From contig QCGW01000003.1 in assembly GCA_003279775.1 (NCBI GenBank), positions 35,500 through 99,499 of the forward strand: a stretch of 64,000 bases of DNA, given 5' to 3'. The translations under genes and the position numbers were made by a program. This DNA comes from Pelagibacteraceae bacterium AG-390-A23 (GTDB lineage Bacteria; Pseudomonadota; Alphaproteobacteria; Pelagibacterales; Pelagibacteraceae). Below, one piece after another: positions 42,980 to 52,236 of the stretch. The notes beneath the pieces are model-generated. The model had not been told where the DNA came from. It did not search any database and saw only the letters and a list, made by a program, of their open reading frames with translations. Each line of letters starts with the position of its first letter. Within the stretch, counting starts at the first letter, position 1.

Positions 42980-43341
42980 TCAACCATTTTCCCCACTCGT
43001 TCACCTCCAAACAAATGAAAATGTAAATGAGGTACTTCTTGACCACCATGAACACTAATATTTGCTAAAGCTCTGTAGCCCTTCCCTACTTCCGTTGAAA
43101 TACCAAGCTTTTTAGCAACTATATTAATGCCTTTTAATAACCCAACCATTTCCTCCGAGGAGGCATTCAGACTAAAATCATCTAAATCAACATATTTACC
43201 TTTAGGAATAACTAAAGCATGAATTTTTTTTTGTGGATTGATGTCATGAAATGACAAAACAAAATCATCTTCATAAATTTTATTACAAGGTATTTCTCCA
43301 CGTAAAATTTTAGCAAAAATATTATTATCGTCGTAACTCAT
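42976..43341 (-). CDS. HIT-family (Hint-like) nucleotide hydrolase
   Basis: A 121-residue histidine-triad protein: 'DDNNIFAKILRGEIPCNKIYEDD' region at the N-terminus and the catalytic triad motif 'VPHLHFHLFGG' at about 104-114. Hint proteins hydrolyse adenosine phosphoramidates such as AMP-lysine. Length is normal. Overlaps of 4 bp on both sides (hisE upstream, GNAT gene downstream) make it part of the histidine operon, an association also seen in other alphaproteobacteria from memory. Confidence 0.93.
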   Translation of the reverse strand: MSYDDNNIFAKILRGEIPCNKIYEDDFVLSFHDINPQKKIHALVIPKGKYVDLDDFSLNASSEEMVGLLKGINIVAKKLGISTEVGKGYRALANISVHGGQEVPHLHFHLFGGERVGKMVE

Positions 43342-43610
43342 TTTTTTCTTTTTTCTAACTCTGACATTACTTCTTCAATTTTAATATCATTTGCCTCGAG
43401 ATACATTAGCAAATGATAAAATACATCTGCAGCTTCATGGATTTTATTAGAATTTTTCTCCACAGCCTCAATCAACTCATTAACTTCCTCCAATACTTTT
43501 GCTTTGCTTAATGATTTATCAGTAAGGAGCTTATTAGTGTATGAGCCTTCAACAGGTGCAGATTTTCTGTCCCTTGCAAGTTTAATTAAGTTTTCTAATG
43601 AATTAAGCAT
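43338..43610 (-). CDS. hisE: Phosphoribosyl-ATP diphosphatase
   Basis: A 90-residue helical MazG-fold protein that hydrolyses PR-ATP to PR-AMP, the second step of histidine synthesis. Motifs: 'SYTNKLLTDKSLSKAKVLEEVNELIEAV' region at about 22-49 with the acidic metal-binding residues and 'HEAADVFYHLLMYL' at about 58-71. It follows hisF by 1 bp. The partner cyclohydrolase gene hisI is not present in this operon and must be elsewhere. Confidence 0.95.
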   Translation of the reverse strand: MLNSLENLIKLARDRKSAPVEGSYTNKLLTDKSLSKAKVLEEVNELIEAVEKNSNKIHEAADVFYHLLMYLEANDIKIEEVMSELEKRKK

Positions 43611-43611
43611 A

Positions 43612-44367
43612 TTAAATTCTAACAGGAATCCCTTTTGAATCCAAATACTCCTTAGCTTCTTTTACAGAGTACTTGCCATAGTGGAATATCGATGCTGCTA
43701 GAACCGCGCTAGCATTTCCTAATTTAATTCCATCTACTAAGTGATTTAAATTTCCAACTCCACCAGATGCAATTACTGGAATATTTACTTTTGAGGATAT
43801 TTTAGACATAAGCTCAATATCATAACCGGCTTGAGTACCATCCCTATCCATAGAAGTAACTAAAAGCTCGCCTGCTCCACTAACTTCCATTTTTTTTGCA
43901 AATTCTATTGCATCAATACCTGTATTATTTCTTCCACCATGAGTGAAAATTTCCCATTTATTAGCATTTTTTTTTGCATCAATTGCAACAACAATGCACT
44001 GGGAACCAAATTTTTTTGAGCTTTCTACTACAACTTCTGGATTTTGAACTGCAGCAGTATTGATTGATACTTTATCTGCACCACAATTCAATAGTTTATT
44101 GATATCCTCAACACTTCTAACACCACCTCCAACTGTCAGAGGAACAAAGCATTTCTTTGAGGTTTTCTCTACAACATCATAAATTGTATCTCTATTTTCA
44201 TTTGATGCAGTAATATCTAAAAAACAAATTTCATCTGCTCCACCGTCAGAATAAATTTTTGCCTGTTCAACAGGATCACCAGCGTCTTTTAAATCAACAA
44301 AATTAATACCCTTAACTACACGTCCATTTTTAACATCTAAACAAGGTATTATTCTATTCTTTAGCAT
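43612..44367 (-). CDS. hisF: Imidazole glycerol phosphate synthase, cyclase subunit
   Basis: A 251-residue TIM barrel that, with HisH, turns PRFAR and ammonia into imidazole glycerol phosphate and AICAR. Hallmarks: '[19 protein letters not shown]' at about 5-23 with the catalytic Asp, '[15 protein letters not shown]' at about 76-90, 'VAIDAKKN' and '[15 protein letters not shown]'. Length is normal. The first 14 bp overlap the end of hisA. AICAR feeds purH (30.5-32.1 kb). Confidence 0.98.
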   Translation of the reverse strand: MLKNRIIPCLDVKNGRVVKGINFVDLKDAGDPVEQAKIYSDGGADEICFLDITASNENRDTIYDVVEKTSKKCFVPLTVGGGVRSVEDINKLLNCGADKVSINTAAVQNPEVVVESSKKFGSQCIVVAIDAKKNANKWEIFTHGGRNNTGIDAIEFAKKMEVSGAGELLVTSMDRDGTQAGYDIELMSKISSKVNIPVIASGGVGNLNHLVDGIKLGNASAVLAASIFHYGKYSVKEAKEYLDSKGIPVRI

Positions 44368-45085
44368 CTAATTCCTTAACCAATTCATCTAATTTGATAT
44401 CACCATCATAGATAGCTTTTCCAACTATAATGCCTTCAATGTTATTATTATTTAATTCTTTGGCCTTTTTAATGTCATCAATTGAAGAAACTCCACCAGA
44501 TATAATTACCGGGCAATTAGAAGTATCTGCAACCTTTGTTGTCTCGTTTAAATTAGGACTTTGCTTCATCCCATCTCTATTTATATCAGTGTAAATTAAT
44601 CTGCTAGCACCATAATCATTTACTTCTTTTAAGTAATCTAGTGTTAGTTGGTTGGAATTTTCCTTCCAACCTGAAACCGACAAATACCCATCTTTAGCAT
44701 CTAACCCTAAAGCAATTTTATTTGGAAATTTTTCACATGCTTCTTTTAAAAAATTTTTATCTTTTATAGCGGCACTTCCTAAAATAACTTTCTCTACACC
44801 AGCATCTGTATATTTCTGAATACTTTCAAAGTTTCTGATACCTCCACCAATTTCAATTTTAAGATCAAATTTTTTTACTATTTCTTGGATAATATCTAAA
44901 TTAACTGTTTCACCAGTTAAAGCTCCATCTAAATCAACTATATGTAAGTTTTTAAAACCGTGATCTTTATATTTGCCAGCTTGTTCCACTGGGGACATTT
45001 CGTACTCAGTTTTGTTATCAAAATCTCCTTTTACTAATCTCACACACTTTTTGTCTTTAATATCTATTGCTGGAAATATTTTCAT
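44354..45085 (-). CDS. hisA: ProFAR isomerase (HisA)
   Basis: A 243-residue TIM-barrel isomerase of the fourth histidine step. Motifs: '[20 protein letters not shown]' region at about 3-22 with the catalytic Asp, '[10 protein letters not shown]' at about 47-56, '[14 protein letters not shown]' at about 76-89, '[10 protein letters not shown]' and '[14 protein letters not shown]'. It abuts hisH without a gap and overlaps hisF. Confidence 0.98.
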   Translation of the reverse strand: MKIFPAIDIKDKKCVRLVKGDFDNKTEYEMSPVEQAGKYKDHGFKNLHIVDLDGALTGETVNLDIIQEIVKKFDLKIEIGGGIRNFESIQKYTDAGVEKVILGSAAIKDKNFLKEACEKFPNKIALGLDAKDGYLSVSGWKENSNQLTLDYLKEVNDYGASRLIYTDINRDGMKQSPNLNETTKVADTSNCPVIISGGVSSIDDIKKAKELNNNNIEGIIVGKAIYDGDIKLDELVKELDAKE

Positions 45086-45712
45086 TTATAAACTTATAAA
45101 ATTGTTGATTATTTTAAGTCCAATTTTATCACTTTTCTCTGGATGAAACTGTGTTCCAAAAATATTTCCTTTTTCAACAGAGCATACAATATTTGATGAA
45201 TAATCTGTTGTTGCTGAAATTACATTTTTATCTTCTGGTACAAATTCATAACTGTGTACAAAGTACATGTGAGATTTATTTTTAATACCTTTAAAGATTT
45301 TACTGTCTTTAGTTATATTAATTTCATTCCAACCAATGTGGGGTAATTTATATTTTCCATTTTGATTATCTATTTTTGATACTTTTCCAGAAATCCAACT
45401 TAGACCCTTGGTTTCAGTTTCTTCGAAACCAACGTCTGCAAACATTTGTAATCCAACACAAATTCCAAGAAGTGGTTTTTTATTATTAATTGCAAACTCG
45501 TTTAAAGTATCTACCAGACCACTGATGTTATTTAAGGCATCAACACAACTTTTAAACGAACCTTGCCCTGGTAATACCACTTTATCTGACGATTTAATCT
45601 TATTTAAATCTGAAGTTACATCGATATTTACTTTGTCTTTAGCAACTTCCTTAAAGGAGTTTATTACCGAGCTTATATTGCCCGAATTATAATCAACAAT
45701 TGTGACGTTCAT
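45086..45712 (-). CDS. hisH: Imidazole glycerol phosphate synthase, glutaminase subunit
   Basis: A 208-residue class I glutamine amidotransferase supplying ammonia to HisF. The nucleophile Cys is in 'LLGICVGLQMFADVG' at about 82-96; the His/Glu pair is in 'IFGTQFHPEKSDKIG'. 'VLPGQGSFKSCVDAL' is the oxyanion-side loop. It lies between hisB (5-bp gap) and hisA (abutting). Confidence 0.97.
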   Translation of the reverse strand: MNVTIVDYNSGNISSVINSFKEVAKDKVNIDVTSDLNKIKSSDKVVLPGQGSFKSCVDALNNISGLVDTLNEFAINNKKPLLGICVGLQMFADVGFEETETKGLSWISGKVSKIDNQNGKYKLPHIGWNEINITKDSKIFKGIKNKSHMYFVHSYEFVPEDKNVISATTDYSSNIVCSVEKGNIFGTQFHPEKSDKIGLKIINNFISL

Positions 45713-45717
45713 TAAAC

Positions 45718-46308
45718 TTATAATGAGCCTTTAGTGGATGGAATGCTCTTTTTGTTTCTTGGGTCCATCTCTAGTGCAGCTCTTAATGATCTTGCCAATG
45801 CTTTATAACAAGACTCGATTATATGGTGACTATTATCACCATAAATATTTTCAACATGCAACGTAATGCCAGCTGATTGAGAAAATGCTTGGAACCATTC
45901 TTTAAATAGCTCCGTATCCATTTCTCCAAGTTTCTCAACTTTCAATTTTACTTTCCATATCAAATAAGGTCTGTTTGAAACATCTATTGCAACTCTAGTT
46001 AATGTTTCATCCATTGGAATAACTGAGTGGGCATATCTTTTTATTCCTACAAATTTTTTAGCAGCTTTTTTTAAAGCTTCTCCAATTGCAATACCTGTAT
46101 CTTCGGTGGTGTGGTGAAGATCAATATGAGTATCTCCTTTTGCTTTTACTTTAAGATCAATTAAAGAATGTTTTGATAACTGCTCAAGCATATGATCTAA
46201 AAATCCGATGCCAGTGTCAATTTGGTACTTACCTTTGCCATCAATATTTACTTCAACATTGATGCTGGTTTCTTTTGTTTTTCGAGATACTTTTCCTTTT
46301 CTAGCCAT
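45718..46308 (-). CDS. hisB: Imidazoleglycerol-phosphate dehydratase
   Basis: A 196-residue mono-functional IGPD: two tandem halves each carrying metal-binding histidines, '[20 protein letters not shown]' region with '[12 protein letters not shown]' at about 70-81, and '[19 protein letters not shown]' at about 159-177. There is no fused histidinol phosphatase, as usual for alphaproteobacteria. It heads the hisB-hisH-hisA-hisF-hisE-HIT-GNAT operon and is divergent from hslV; the 89-bp spacer carries promoters for both. Confidence 0.98.
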   Translation of the reverse strand: MARKGKVSRKTKETSINVEVNIDGKGKYQIDTGIGFLDHMLEQLSKHSLIDLKVKAKGDTHIDLHHTTEDTGIAIGEALKKAAKKFVGIKRYAHSVIPMDETLTRVAIDVSNRPYLIWKVKLKVEKLGEMDTELFKEWFQAFSQSAGITLHVENIYGDNSHHIIESCYKALARSLRAALEMDPRNKKSIPSTKGSL

Positions 46309-46362
46309 ATATTTTTAATGGTATACATACATAATCACACTATATCAATATCAGTCTGAACA

Positions 46363-46391
46363 CTTGAAGTATCAAAAATAGTTACCATTTA
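46363..46391 (+). promoter_or_regulatory. Possible sigma-32 (RpoH) promoter of hslVU
   Basis: CTTGAA, 14 bases, then TACCATTTA, close to the sigma-32 consensus CTTGAA-N13/15-CCCCATNT. The ATG of hslV begins 7 bases after the -10 element, implying little or no 5' leader. hslVU is a classical heat-shock operon, which supports the assignment. Transcription start has not been shown. Confidence 0.6.
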
Positions 46392-46397
46392 TTAGGT

Positions 46398-46913
46398 ATG
46401 ACAACAATTGTACTAGTTAGAAAAAATAACGAAGTAGTAGTTGCTGGTGATGGACAAGTCAGTATGGGGAATACTGTTGTTAAAAGCACAGCTTCAAAAG
46501 TCAGAAAAATTGAAAAAAGAGATGTGGTTGCAGGATTCGCAGGATCAACTGCTGATGCGTTAACTTTATTTGAGAGATTAGAAGGAAAATTAGAAAAGCA
46601 CGCTGGGAACTTATCAAGAGCAGCTGTTGAATTAGCAAAAGATTGGAGAACAGATAAATATTTAAGAAGACTAGAAGCATTGATGGCTGTAGGTGATAAA
46701 TATAATAGTTACATAATTTCTGGAACTGGAGATGTGCTAGAACCTGAAGGAGATGTGATTGGAATTGGTTCTGGAGGAAATTACGCTCTAGCTGCAGGGA
46801 AAGTTTTAATGGAAGGTGATATGTCTGCTGAGGAAGTTGCAAAAAAAGCGATCAAAGTAGCAGCTGATATATGCGTTTTCACAAACGATAATGTAAAAAT
46901 TGAAAAAATATAA
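46398..46913 (+). CDS. hslV: ATP-dependent protease subunit HslV (ClpQ)
   Basis: A 171-residue N-terminal-nucleophile protease. After Met removal the chain starts '[23 protein letters not shown]' region, giving the catalytic Thr. '[18 protein letters not shown]' and '[16 protein letters not shown]' are the other family signatures. HslV forms a double hexamer capped by HslU and degrades misfolded proteins. It lies 1-base-overlapped with hslU (TAATG) behind a possible heat-shock promoter. Confidence 0.98.
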   Translation: MTTIVLVRKNNEVVVAGDGQVSMGNTVVKSTASKVRKIEKRDVVAGFAGSTADALTLFERLEGKLEKHAGNLSRAAVELAKDWRTDKYLRRLEALMAVGDKYNSYIISGTGDVLEPEGDVIGIGSGGNYALAAGKVLMEGDMSAEEVAKKAIKVAADICVFTNDNVKIEKI

Positions 46914-48286
46914 TGGATAATTCAAACGTAACACAGCTACACCCTAAAGATCAAAATCAAAAAGAGGAAACATCTTTGGTCAGTTCTTTATCTCCAAGAG
47001 AAATAGTTTCTGAACTAGACAGGTTTGTTGTAGGACAAAATAAAGCAAAAAGAGCTGTTGCTGTAGCATTAAGAAATAGATGGAGAAGACAAGCTCTTAA
47101 AGGTGAAATGAAGAATGAAGTATTACCTAAAAATATTTTAATGATTGGACCAACTGGGGTAGGTAAAACTGAAATTTCAAGAAGACTTTCAAAACTTGCA
47201 GAGGCTCCTTTTGTTAAAGTAGAAGCTACTAGATTTACAGAAGTTGGATACGTAGGTAGAGATGTAGAACAAATTGTAAGGGATTTAATTGAGATAGCTA
47301 TCTCAATGGAAAAGGTAAAAAAAAGAAAAGAAGTTTTTACCCAAGCACAAAAAGCAGCAGAAGAAAAAGTTTTAGATGCTTTGGTTGGGAAAAAAGCAAG
47401 TCTAGCAACAAGAGAAAGTTTTAGAAAAAGATTAAGAAATGGTGATCTAGATGATAACGAAATTGAAATTGCCGTAAGTGATACTGGATCTAGTGGAGCT
47501 TCTTTTGAAATACCCGGGATGCCTGGTGCAAATGTGGGAATGATTAACATTGGTGAAATGATAGGTAAATCAATGGGTAATAAAGAAAAGAAAAAGAAAA
47601 TGTCAGTTAAAGAGTCTCATGAAATTTTAATTAATGATGAGTCTGATAAATTAATTGAACAAGACAAAATTATTAAAGCTGCAAAGCTTTCAACTGAGAA
47701 TAATGGAATAGTTTTCTTAGATGAAATAGACAAAATCTCAGCAAGAACTGACAGAGTAGGTGGCGATGTTTCAAGGGAGGGTGTTCAAAGAGATCTATTA
47801 CCTTTAATTGAAGGAACTACAGTTAACACTAAGCATGGTCCAATAAAAACTGATCATATTTTATTTATTGCCTCAGGTGCATTCCAGCTAGCAAAGCCAT
47901 CCGATTTACTTCCCGAACTTCAAGGAAGATTGCCTATAAGAGTAGAATTAGAAGCATTAACAAGTGAAGACTTTAAAAGAATTTTAAGAGAACCAGATTT
48001 CAGCTTAATTAAACAATATGTAGCACTTTTAAAAACAGAAAATGTTGATTTAGAATTCTCAGATGATGGTATTGATGCTATTGCTAATATCGCTTCTGAA
48101 GTAAATGCTACAGTTGAAAATATTGGAGCAAGAAGATTGCATACTATAATTGAGAAAATTTTAGATGAAATAAGCTTTACTGCAACTGATCGTGCAGGTG
48201 AAAAAATTATTATTGATAAAGAATATATCAATAAAAATTTAGATACACTAGTAAAAGATACAGATCTTTCAAAATTTATTTTATAA
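46913..48286 (+). CDS. hslU: HslUV ATPase subunit HslU (ClpY)
   Basis: A 457-residue AAA+ unfoldase for HslV. '[23 protein letters not shown]' region near 26-48, Walker A '[15 protein letters not shown]' at about 78-92, '[17 protein letters not shown]', the inserted I domain (about 130-240, shorter than in E. coli) and Walker B '[11 protein letters not shown]' at about 264-274. The C-terminus 'DLSKFIL' is the tail that docks into HslV. The gene overlaps hslV by one base and converges on the Smr-domain gene by 11 bp. Confidence 0.98.
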   Translation: MDNSNVTQLHPKDQNQKEETSLVSSLSPREIVSELDRFVVGQNKAKRAVAVALRNRWRRQALKGEMKNEVLPKNILMIGPTGVGKTEISRRLSKLAEAPFVKVEATRFTEVGYVGRDVEQIVRDLIEIAISMEKVKKRKEVFTQAQKAAEEKVLDALVGKKASLATRESFRKRLRNGDLDDNEIEIAVSDTGSSGASFEIPGMPGANVGMINIGEMIGKSMGNKEKKKKMSVKESHEILINDESDKLIEQDKIIKAAKLSTENNGIVFLDEIDKISARTDRVGGDVSREGVQRDLLPLIEGTTVNTKHGPIKTDHILFIASGAFQLAKPSDLLPELQGRLPIRVELEALTSEDFKRILREPDFSLIKQYVALLKTENVDLEFSDDGIDAIANIASEVNATVENIGARRLHTIIEKILDEISFTATDRAGEKIIIDKEYINKNLDTLVKDTDLSKFIL

Positions 48287-48698
48287 ATTTTTTTTTTTTT
48301 AAAAAAATATAAAATGCACCTTCGCCTCCATCTTCAATTTTAGCATCTGTTATTTCATATATCTTACTCATTAAATTATTATTATTTAAAATAAATTCAG
48401 GAACAGAGTATTTTAGTATGCCAAGTTCTTTGGATACATAAGGATCTTTTTCGTTTTCAGAATGAAGACCTTTTCCTGTAACGATAATTAATTTGTTTAT
48501 ATTTTCTAAGAAAGCTTTGTTTATAAAATTTTCAATAGTTTTATTTGCTTCGTCTAAAGTATAACCATGCAAATCAATTGACCTGGTTTTAAAATTTTTT
48601 TTCACTTCATATGTAGCATCTTTATTCGGAAGTTTATCGCTACTATTAAGAAATTTATTCCAATCTTTTTTATCTTTATCTGAAATATTATCGTTCAA
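48276..48698 (-). CDS. Smr-domain (MutS2 C-terminal-like) protein
   Basis: A 140-residue protein with a short charged N-terminus and a Smr domain: '[20 protein letters not shown]' at about 35-54 with the DxH motif, '[16 protein letters not shown]' at about 71-86 and '[10 protein letters not shown]' at the end. Smr proteins are nickases/endonucleases; those in this group may act in RNA or ribosome quality control. It abuts the Tim44-like gene, and the two plus the convergent hslU form a conserved alphaproteobacterial neighbourhood, from memory. Confidence 0.9.
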   Translation of the reverse strand: MNDNISDKDKKDWNKFLNSSDKLPNKDATYEVKKNFKTRSIDLHGYTLDEANKTIENFINKAFLENINKLIIVTGKGLHSENEKDPYVSKELGILKYSVPEFILNNNNLMSKIYEITDAKIEDGGEGAFYIFLKKKKFIK

Positions 48699-49295
48699 TT
48701 ATGTTAATATATTTACAAGCTGCCAATTGGGATTTGTAGATGTAGTATCTCTTGAAAATACCCATGTATCATATATTTTTTTTATTTTTTCCGGGTCTCC
48801 AGAAACAATTTTTTTATCCTTATCTTTAATGCATGTAATAACTTCTGCAATAAAGTCCACTGTTACATTTAAAATTTTATCTATTTTTTTATGTTCTTTA
48901 ATTTTTGCTGAATTAACTCCAATAAAAGTAATCTCAGCATAATGACCTCTATCACTCCTGTCTTTTAAAGCTTTATTGAACTGATCGTAAATTTCTTTAT
49001 TTAATAATGGTTTACTGTTAGTTATTTTATTATCATTATCACTAAAATCAGTAATAATTGTTTCATATGCAATTTTTGCACCACTAATAAATTCTTTTTG
49101 TGCTTTATCATCAAATATTTGATTATTTTTATTTGGTAAATCTACTTGGACCTTTTTTAAAACTTCCTCAAATTTAGCTGGGGACTTTCCCTCAAAACCA
49201 GTTCTTTTTCCTAGTATCCCTCTTAGTCTAAGAAATATAAAACCAGCAATCATTGCTAAAAGTATTATGTCAATGTATTCAAAACTATAACTCAT
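48699..49295 (-). CDS. Tim44/TimA-like domain protein
   Basis: A 198-residue membrane-anchored protein from the ATG at 49295 ('MSYSFEYIDIILLAMIAGFIFLRL' region); the track's start at a TTG 12 codons upstream is less likely. One N-terminal helix, then 'RTGFEGKSPAKFEE' linker and a Tim44-like C-terminal domain ('AKIAYETIITDFSDND' to 'KKIYDTWVFSRDTTSTNPNWQLV' region). The fold is shared with mitochondrial Tim44. In alphaproteobacteria it sits near secB/fxsA and may aid protein transport or membrane assembly. It is divergent from fxsA. Confidence 0.85.
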   Translation of the reverse strand: MSYSFEYIDIILLAMIAGFIFLRLRGILGKRTGFEGKSPAKFEEVLKKVQVDLPNKNNQIFDDKAQKEFISGAKIAYETIITDFSDNDNKITNSKPLLNKEIYDQFNKALKDRSDRGHYAEITFIGVNSAKIKEHKKIDKILNVTVDFIAEVITCIKDKDKKIVSGDPEKIKKIYDTWVFSRDTTSTNPNWQLVNILT

Positions 49296-49354
49296 AATAT
49301 TTATAGTAATTACTCTGTTGATTAATTTCAACTAGCAATTATGATTATGGACAA

Positions 49355-49774
49355 ATGAACCCAATATTATTAGTAATTATTTTAATTCCAGTTATTGAGA
49401 TTTATTTATTTATAAAAATTGGCTCCCAAATTGGAGCTATTTATACAATTTCATTAATATTTTTAACTGCAATTATTGGGGTTTACTATGCGAAGTATGA
49501 GGGATTAAATACAATTAGGTCTGCATTTAGCCAGATAAGTAGCAATGAGCCACCCACTTACGAAATTATTTCTGGTGCAGCAATAGCATTAGGCGCAGTA
49601 ATGTTAATTATACCTGGTTTTGCAACAGATTTATTTGGTTTTATGATTATTTTTCCTATCACAAGAGGACTTTTATTAAGCAAATTCACAAAAAAATTTA
49701 AAAAAACACATAAAGAAAAAAACAATTTTATTGAAGGTGAATTTGAGGATATAGATGATCGCGATGAACGATAA
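49355..49774 (+). CDS. fxsA: FxsA-family membrane protein
   Basis: A 139-residue protein with three membrane segments. FxsA features: 'LLVIILIPVIEIYLFIKIGSQIG' region at about 5-27, 'TAIIGVYYAKYEGLNTI' at about 38-54 and 'AAIALGAVMLIIPGFATDLFG' region at about 75-95. E. coli FxsA, when overproduced, lets cells bypass exclusion of phage T7; its normal role is unknown. The gene overlaps the secB-like gene by 20 bp. Confidence 0.88.
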   Translation: MNPILLVIILIPVIEIYLFIKIGSQIGAIYTISLIFLTAIIGVYYAKYEGLNTIRSAFSQISSNEPPTYEIISGAAIALGAVMLIIPGFATDLFGFMIIFPITRGLLLSKFTKKFKKTHKEKNNFIEGEFEDIDDRDER

Positions 49775-50186
49775 ATATAAAATTATAGCTAAGTACATTA
49801 AAGATATGTCAAGTGAAACACCGGACATAGACACTTATCTTTTTGTAAAAGATAATCTTTCAAATTATTCATTAGATATCAATATTCAATCTAAGGCGCT
49901 TAAAGAAAAAATTATTCAAGTTGAAACAACTTTAAACTACGCAGATAAAAATGAAAATAATAAAAAATCTTTTTTTCAAATGGTCTATGCAACTGTTATT
50001 AGGTTAAACGAAGAAACTAAAAATAAAAATGATTTAGCAAAAATAGTATTGGTAGATGTTCAAAATGAAATTTATCCTGAATTAGAAAAAGCTTTCTTAA
50101 ATATTATGCATGGTTCTGGATACGAAGATTTAAAGTTTACAAAAAAGATAAATTTTGATGAACTTTATGAAAATAACAAAAATTAA
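49755..50186 (+). CDS. secB: Divergent SecB-like preprotein chaperone
   Basis: A 143-residue acidic protein. The SecB start pattern 'YIKDMSSETPD' at about 13-23 corresponds to 'YVKDLSFEAP' in classical SecB, and the length is right. The middle (beta-sheet) region is only loosely similar, and the C-terminal helix ends 'FDELYENNKN'. SecB binds unfolded exported proteins and delivers them to SecA. Position between fxsA and dnaQ matches alphaproteobacterial secB. If the start ATG is at 49764 ('MNDKYKII') overlap with fxsA shrinks to 11 bp; I favour this. Confidence 0.78.
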   Translation: MIAMNDKYKIIAKYIKDMSSETPDIDTYLFVKDNLSNYSLDINIQSKALKEKIIQVETTLNYADKNENNKKSFFQMVYATVIRLNEETKNKNDLAKIVLVDVQNEIYPELEKAFLNIMHGSGYEDLKFTKKINFDELYENNKN

Positions 50187-50845
50187 TAATAATTTTTCTT
50201 TAAATCATTCTTTAAATATTGATTATGCTTTTTCAGTTCATCAGCAGTTGGTTTTATAATTTTTTTGTAATAAGCAACTTTATTGTTTGATTTATCATTG
50301 ATTTTTTCATCTTGATTTTTAAAGTTTAAAGTTGGCTCCTTTTGATCAATTAAATTAATGTAAACTTTTGAAAGCAGGTCACAATCAATCAGTGCTGTAT
50401 GGGTAACCCTCCTAGAATTATCTATCCTAAATCTTTTACATAATGCATCTAAACTTACTTGAGATCCTGGAAATTTATCTCTAGCTAAAACTAAAGTATC
50501 TATGATTTCATTATCAATTTTATCTTTTCCATATAATTTTAATTCATTATTTAGATGTGACAAATCAAACTCTGCATTGTGAATTACAAGTCTTTTGTCT
50601 CTAATGAAATCTAAAAATTCCTCACATACATCACTAAATTTTTTTTGTTTAGATAAAAACTCATCACTATAACCGTGAACTTTAAATGCTTGTTCAGATA
50701 CTTTTCTTTCGGGATTTAAATAGCAATGAAACTTATTTTTTGTAGGGATTAAATCATCAAGCTCTATACAGCCTATTTCGACAATTCTGTGTCCTTCTTT
50801 AAGTGAAATACCTGTAGTTTCTGTATCTAATATAACTTCTTTCAT
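50183..50845 (-). CDS. dnaQ: DNA polymerase III epsilon subunit (proofreading exonuclease)
   Basis: A 220-residue DEDDh exonuclease. ExoI 'VILDTETTGISLKEGHRIVEIG' region at about 4-25, ExoII 'LVIHNAEFDLSHLNNEL' at about 92-108 and ExoIII 'RRVTHTALIDCDLLSKVY' at about 151-168. A C-terminal clamp/alpha-binding tail of about 45 residues follows. It corrects replication errors. It abuts coaE on the same strand and ends against secB. Confidence 0.96.
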   Translation of the reverse strand: MKEVILDTETTGISLKEGHRIVEIGCIELDDLIPTKNKFHCYLNPERKVSEQAFKVHGYSDEFLSKQKKFSDVCEEFLDFIRDKRLVIHNAEFDLSHLNNELKLYGKDKIDNEIIDTLVLARDKFPGSQVSLDALCKRFRIDNSRRVTHTALIDCDLLSKVYINLIDQKEPTLNFKNQDEKINDKSNNKVAYYKKIIKPTADELKKHNQYLKNDLKKNYY

Positions 50846-51415
50846 TTATAAAATTTCATTTAATATTTTCTTTATACTCTTATTTAAAGATTTTTTCTTA
50901 AAATTATTTTTAATAATAAAGTTTGATTTTCTCTTTTTGTAAGAAGAAGAAAATTGAATTTTTTTGAATTTATTTATAAGTTTACGATTAAAATTTAATC
51001 TTTTTTTTAATCTTTTCTCTATTTCAATTTTTTTTGAATCTACAAAAACTAAAATATCATTTTTATTATTAATTTTATTTTCTAACAGTAGAGGAATATC
51101 AAGAATTATGACCTTTTTATTTTTATTTTTTTTTAAAAATAATTTTAATATTTTTCTAATTTCTAGATGAACAATAGAAATTATTTTTTTTAAATTAACT
51201 TTGTTACTTAATATCGCTTTTGTAATTTCATTCTTATTTATTGGAAATGAAGAGATATATTTGGGTAATTTTTTCTTTAATTTTTTAAATATTTTTTTAT
51301 CTTTTTTATAAAGTTTTGTGACTTCGTAATCTGCATTAAACACTGGGTATCCAAAGTTTTTGGCGACATAAGTTTTTCCTGAACCTATATTTCCTAAAAT
51401 TCCAATTCTAATCAT
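50846..51415 (-). CDS. coaE: Dephospho-CoA kinase
   Basis: A 189-residue P-loop kinase for the last CoA-synthesis step. 'IGILGNIGSGKTYVAK' at about 3-18 is the Walker A; 'VFNADYEVTKLYK' includes the acceptor-site Asp; 'VIILDIPLLLENKI' is the central strand; 'RLKKRLNFNR' the lid Arg segment. The C-terminal third is extremely Lys/Asn/Ile-rich from AT pressure. The start overlaps the aroE stop by 8 bp, in the ppsR-maf-aroE-coaE-dnaQ run. Confidence 0.94.
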   Translation of the reverse strand: MIRIGILGNIGSGKTYVAKNFGYPVFNADYEVTKLYKKDKKIFKKLKKKLPKYISSFPINKNEITKAILSNKVNLKKIISIVHLEIRKILKLFLKKNKNKKVIILDIPLLLENKINNKNDILVFVDSKKIEIEKRLKKRLNFNRKLINKFKKIQFSSSYKKRKSNFIIKNNFKKKSLNKSIKKILNEIL

Positions 51416-52202
51416 TATTTAAAATTTTTAGTGTATCACTGTTTATCAGTGGTTCTATGCCATGCCATAATTTGAATGCCTCAAATGCCTGATAAACAAA
51501 CATCAATTTACCATTCTCTGTTCTATTACCAAGCTTTTTTCCTTCTTTTAAAAAATTTGTTTCTTCTGGATTATAAATTACATCATAAAACAGTTTGTTA
51601 TTAGCTAACTTTGAAAAATCTAAATTAATAGACTCATTGTTTAATCCCAAACTAGTGGCATTTATAATTACATCAAAATCATTTATATCACCCCAATCCA
51701 ATACCTCTAAATTATAAAATTGTGATTTTAAATCCTCAGCTTTTTCTTTAGTTCTGTTGCTAATAAATATCTTTGAAACGTTCATTTTGTTTAAAGCAAA
51801 AATTATTGAAGGAACAACTCCACCAGCTCCTAAAATTAAAATTTTTTTGCCTTTGATATTAAAATTTAAATCTTTAATTGCCTGAGTAAAACCAAATATA
51901 TCTGTATTGTGTCCTACCAAAATATCATCAGTTAAAATTATAGTATTTACTGATTGTGTTTGTTCTGCCGCTGGGCTTAATTTGTCTAAATAAGGAATTA
52001 CTGATTTTTTAAATGGCACGGTAACGTTGATGCCTTCTGTTTTTTTTTCTTTAACTTCTGAAATTGTGGTTTGTAAATCTTTCTCATCAATTTTTTTTTT
52101 ATCATAAATAGCATCAATGTTGTTTTCTTTAAGCCAATAATTATGGAGCTTAGGTGATAAAGAATGATTAATGGGGTTGCCAATTACAAAATATTTTTTC
52201 AT
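51408..52202 (-). CDS. aroE: Shikimate dehydrogenase
   Basis: A 264-residue NADP enzyme reducing 3-dehydroshikimate. N-terminal shikimate-binding 'NPINHSLSPKLHNYWL' at about 9-24, 'GINVTVPFKKSVIPYLD' with the catalytic Lys at about 57-73, 'NTIILTDD' and 'GHNTDIFGFTQAI'. The Rossmann loop is 'ILGAGGVVPSII', and the NADP-binding 'ISNRTKEKAEDL'. C-terminal 'YQAFEAFKLWHG' closes the family pattern. Second last in the ppsR-maf-aroE-coaE-dnaQ unit after a 34-bp gap from maf. Confidence 0.96.
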   Translation of the reverse strand: MKKYFVIGNPINHSLSPKLHNYWLKENNIDAIYDKKKIDEKDLQTTISEVKEKKTEGINVTVPFKKSVIPYLDKLSPAAEQTQSVNTIILTDDILVGHNTDIFGFTQAIKDLNFNIKGKKILILGAGGVVPSIIFALNKMNVSKIFISNRTKEKAEDLKSQFYNLEVLDWGDINDFDVIINATSLGLNNESINLDFSKLANNKLFYDVIYNPEETNFLKEGKKLGNRTENGKLMFVYQAFEAFKLWHGIEPLINSDTLKILNND

Positions 52203-52236
52203 TTTAATCGTTCAATATTATTAATAAATTTATTCA

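Noticed and set aside
45408-45692. 94-aa plus-strand ORF opposite hisH
   Set aside because: Shadow of hisH; no support.
46501-46842. 113-aa minus-strand ORF opposite hslV
   Set aside because: Leu/Gln-rich shadow of the hslV coding strand with no family features; hslV is unambiguous.
46957-47550. 197-aa minus-strand ORF opposite hslU
   Set aside because: Antisense shadow of hslU, rich in Ser/Phe/Leu as expected from reverse reading of Lys/Glu codons.
47920-48231. 103-aa minus-strand ORF opposite the end of hslU
   Set aside because: Shadow ORF with low-complexity hydrophobic composition and no start signal.
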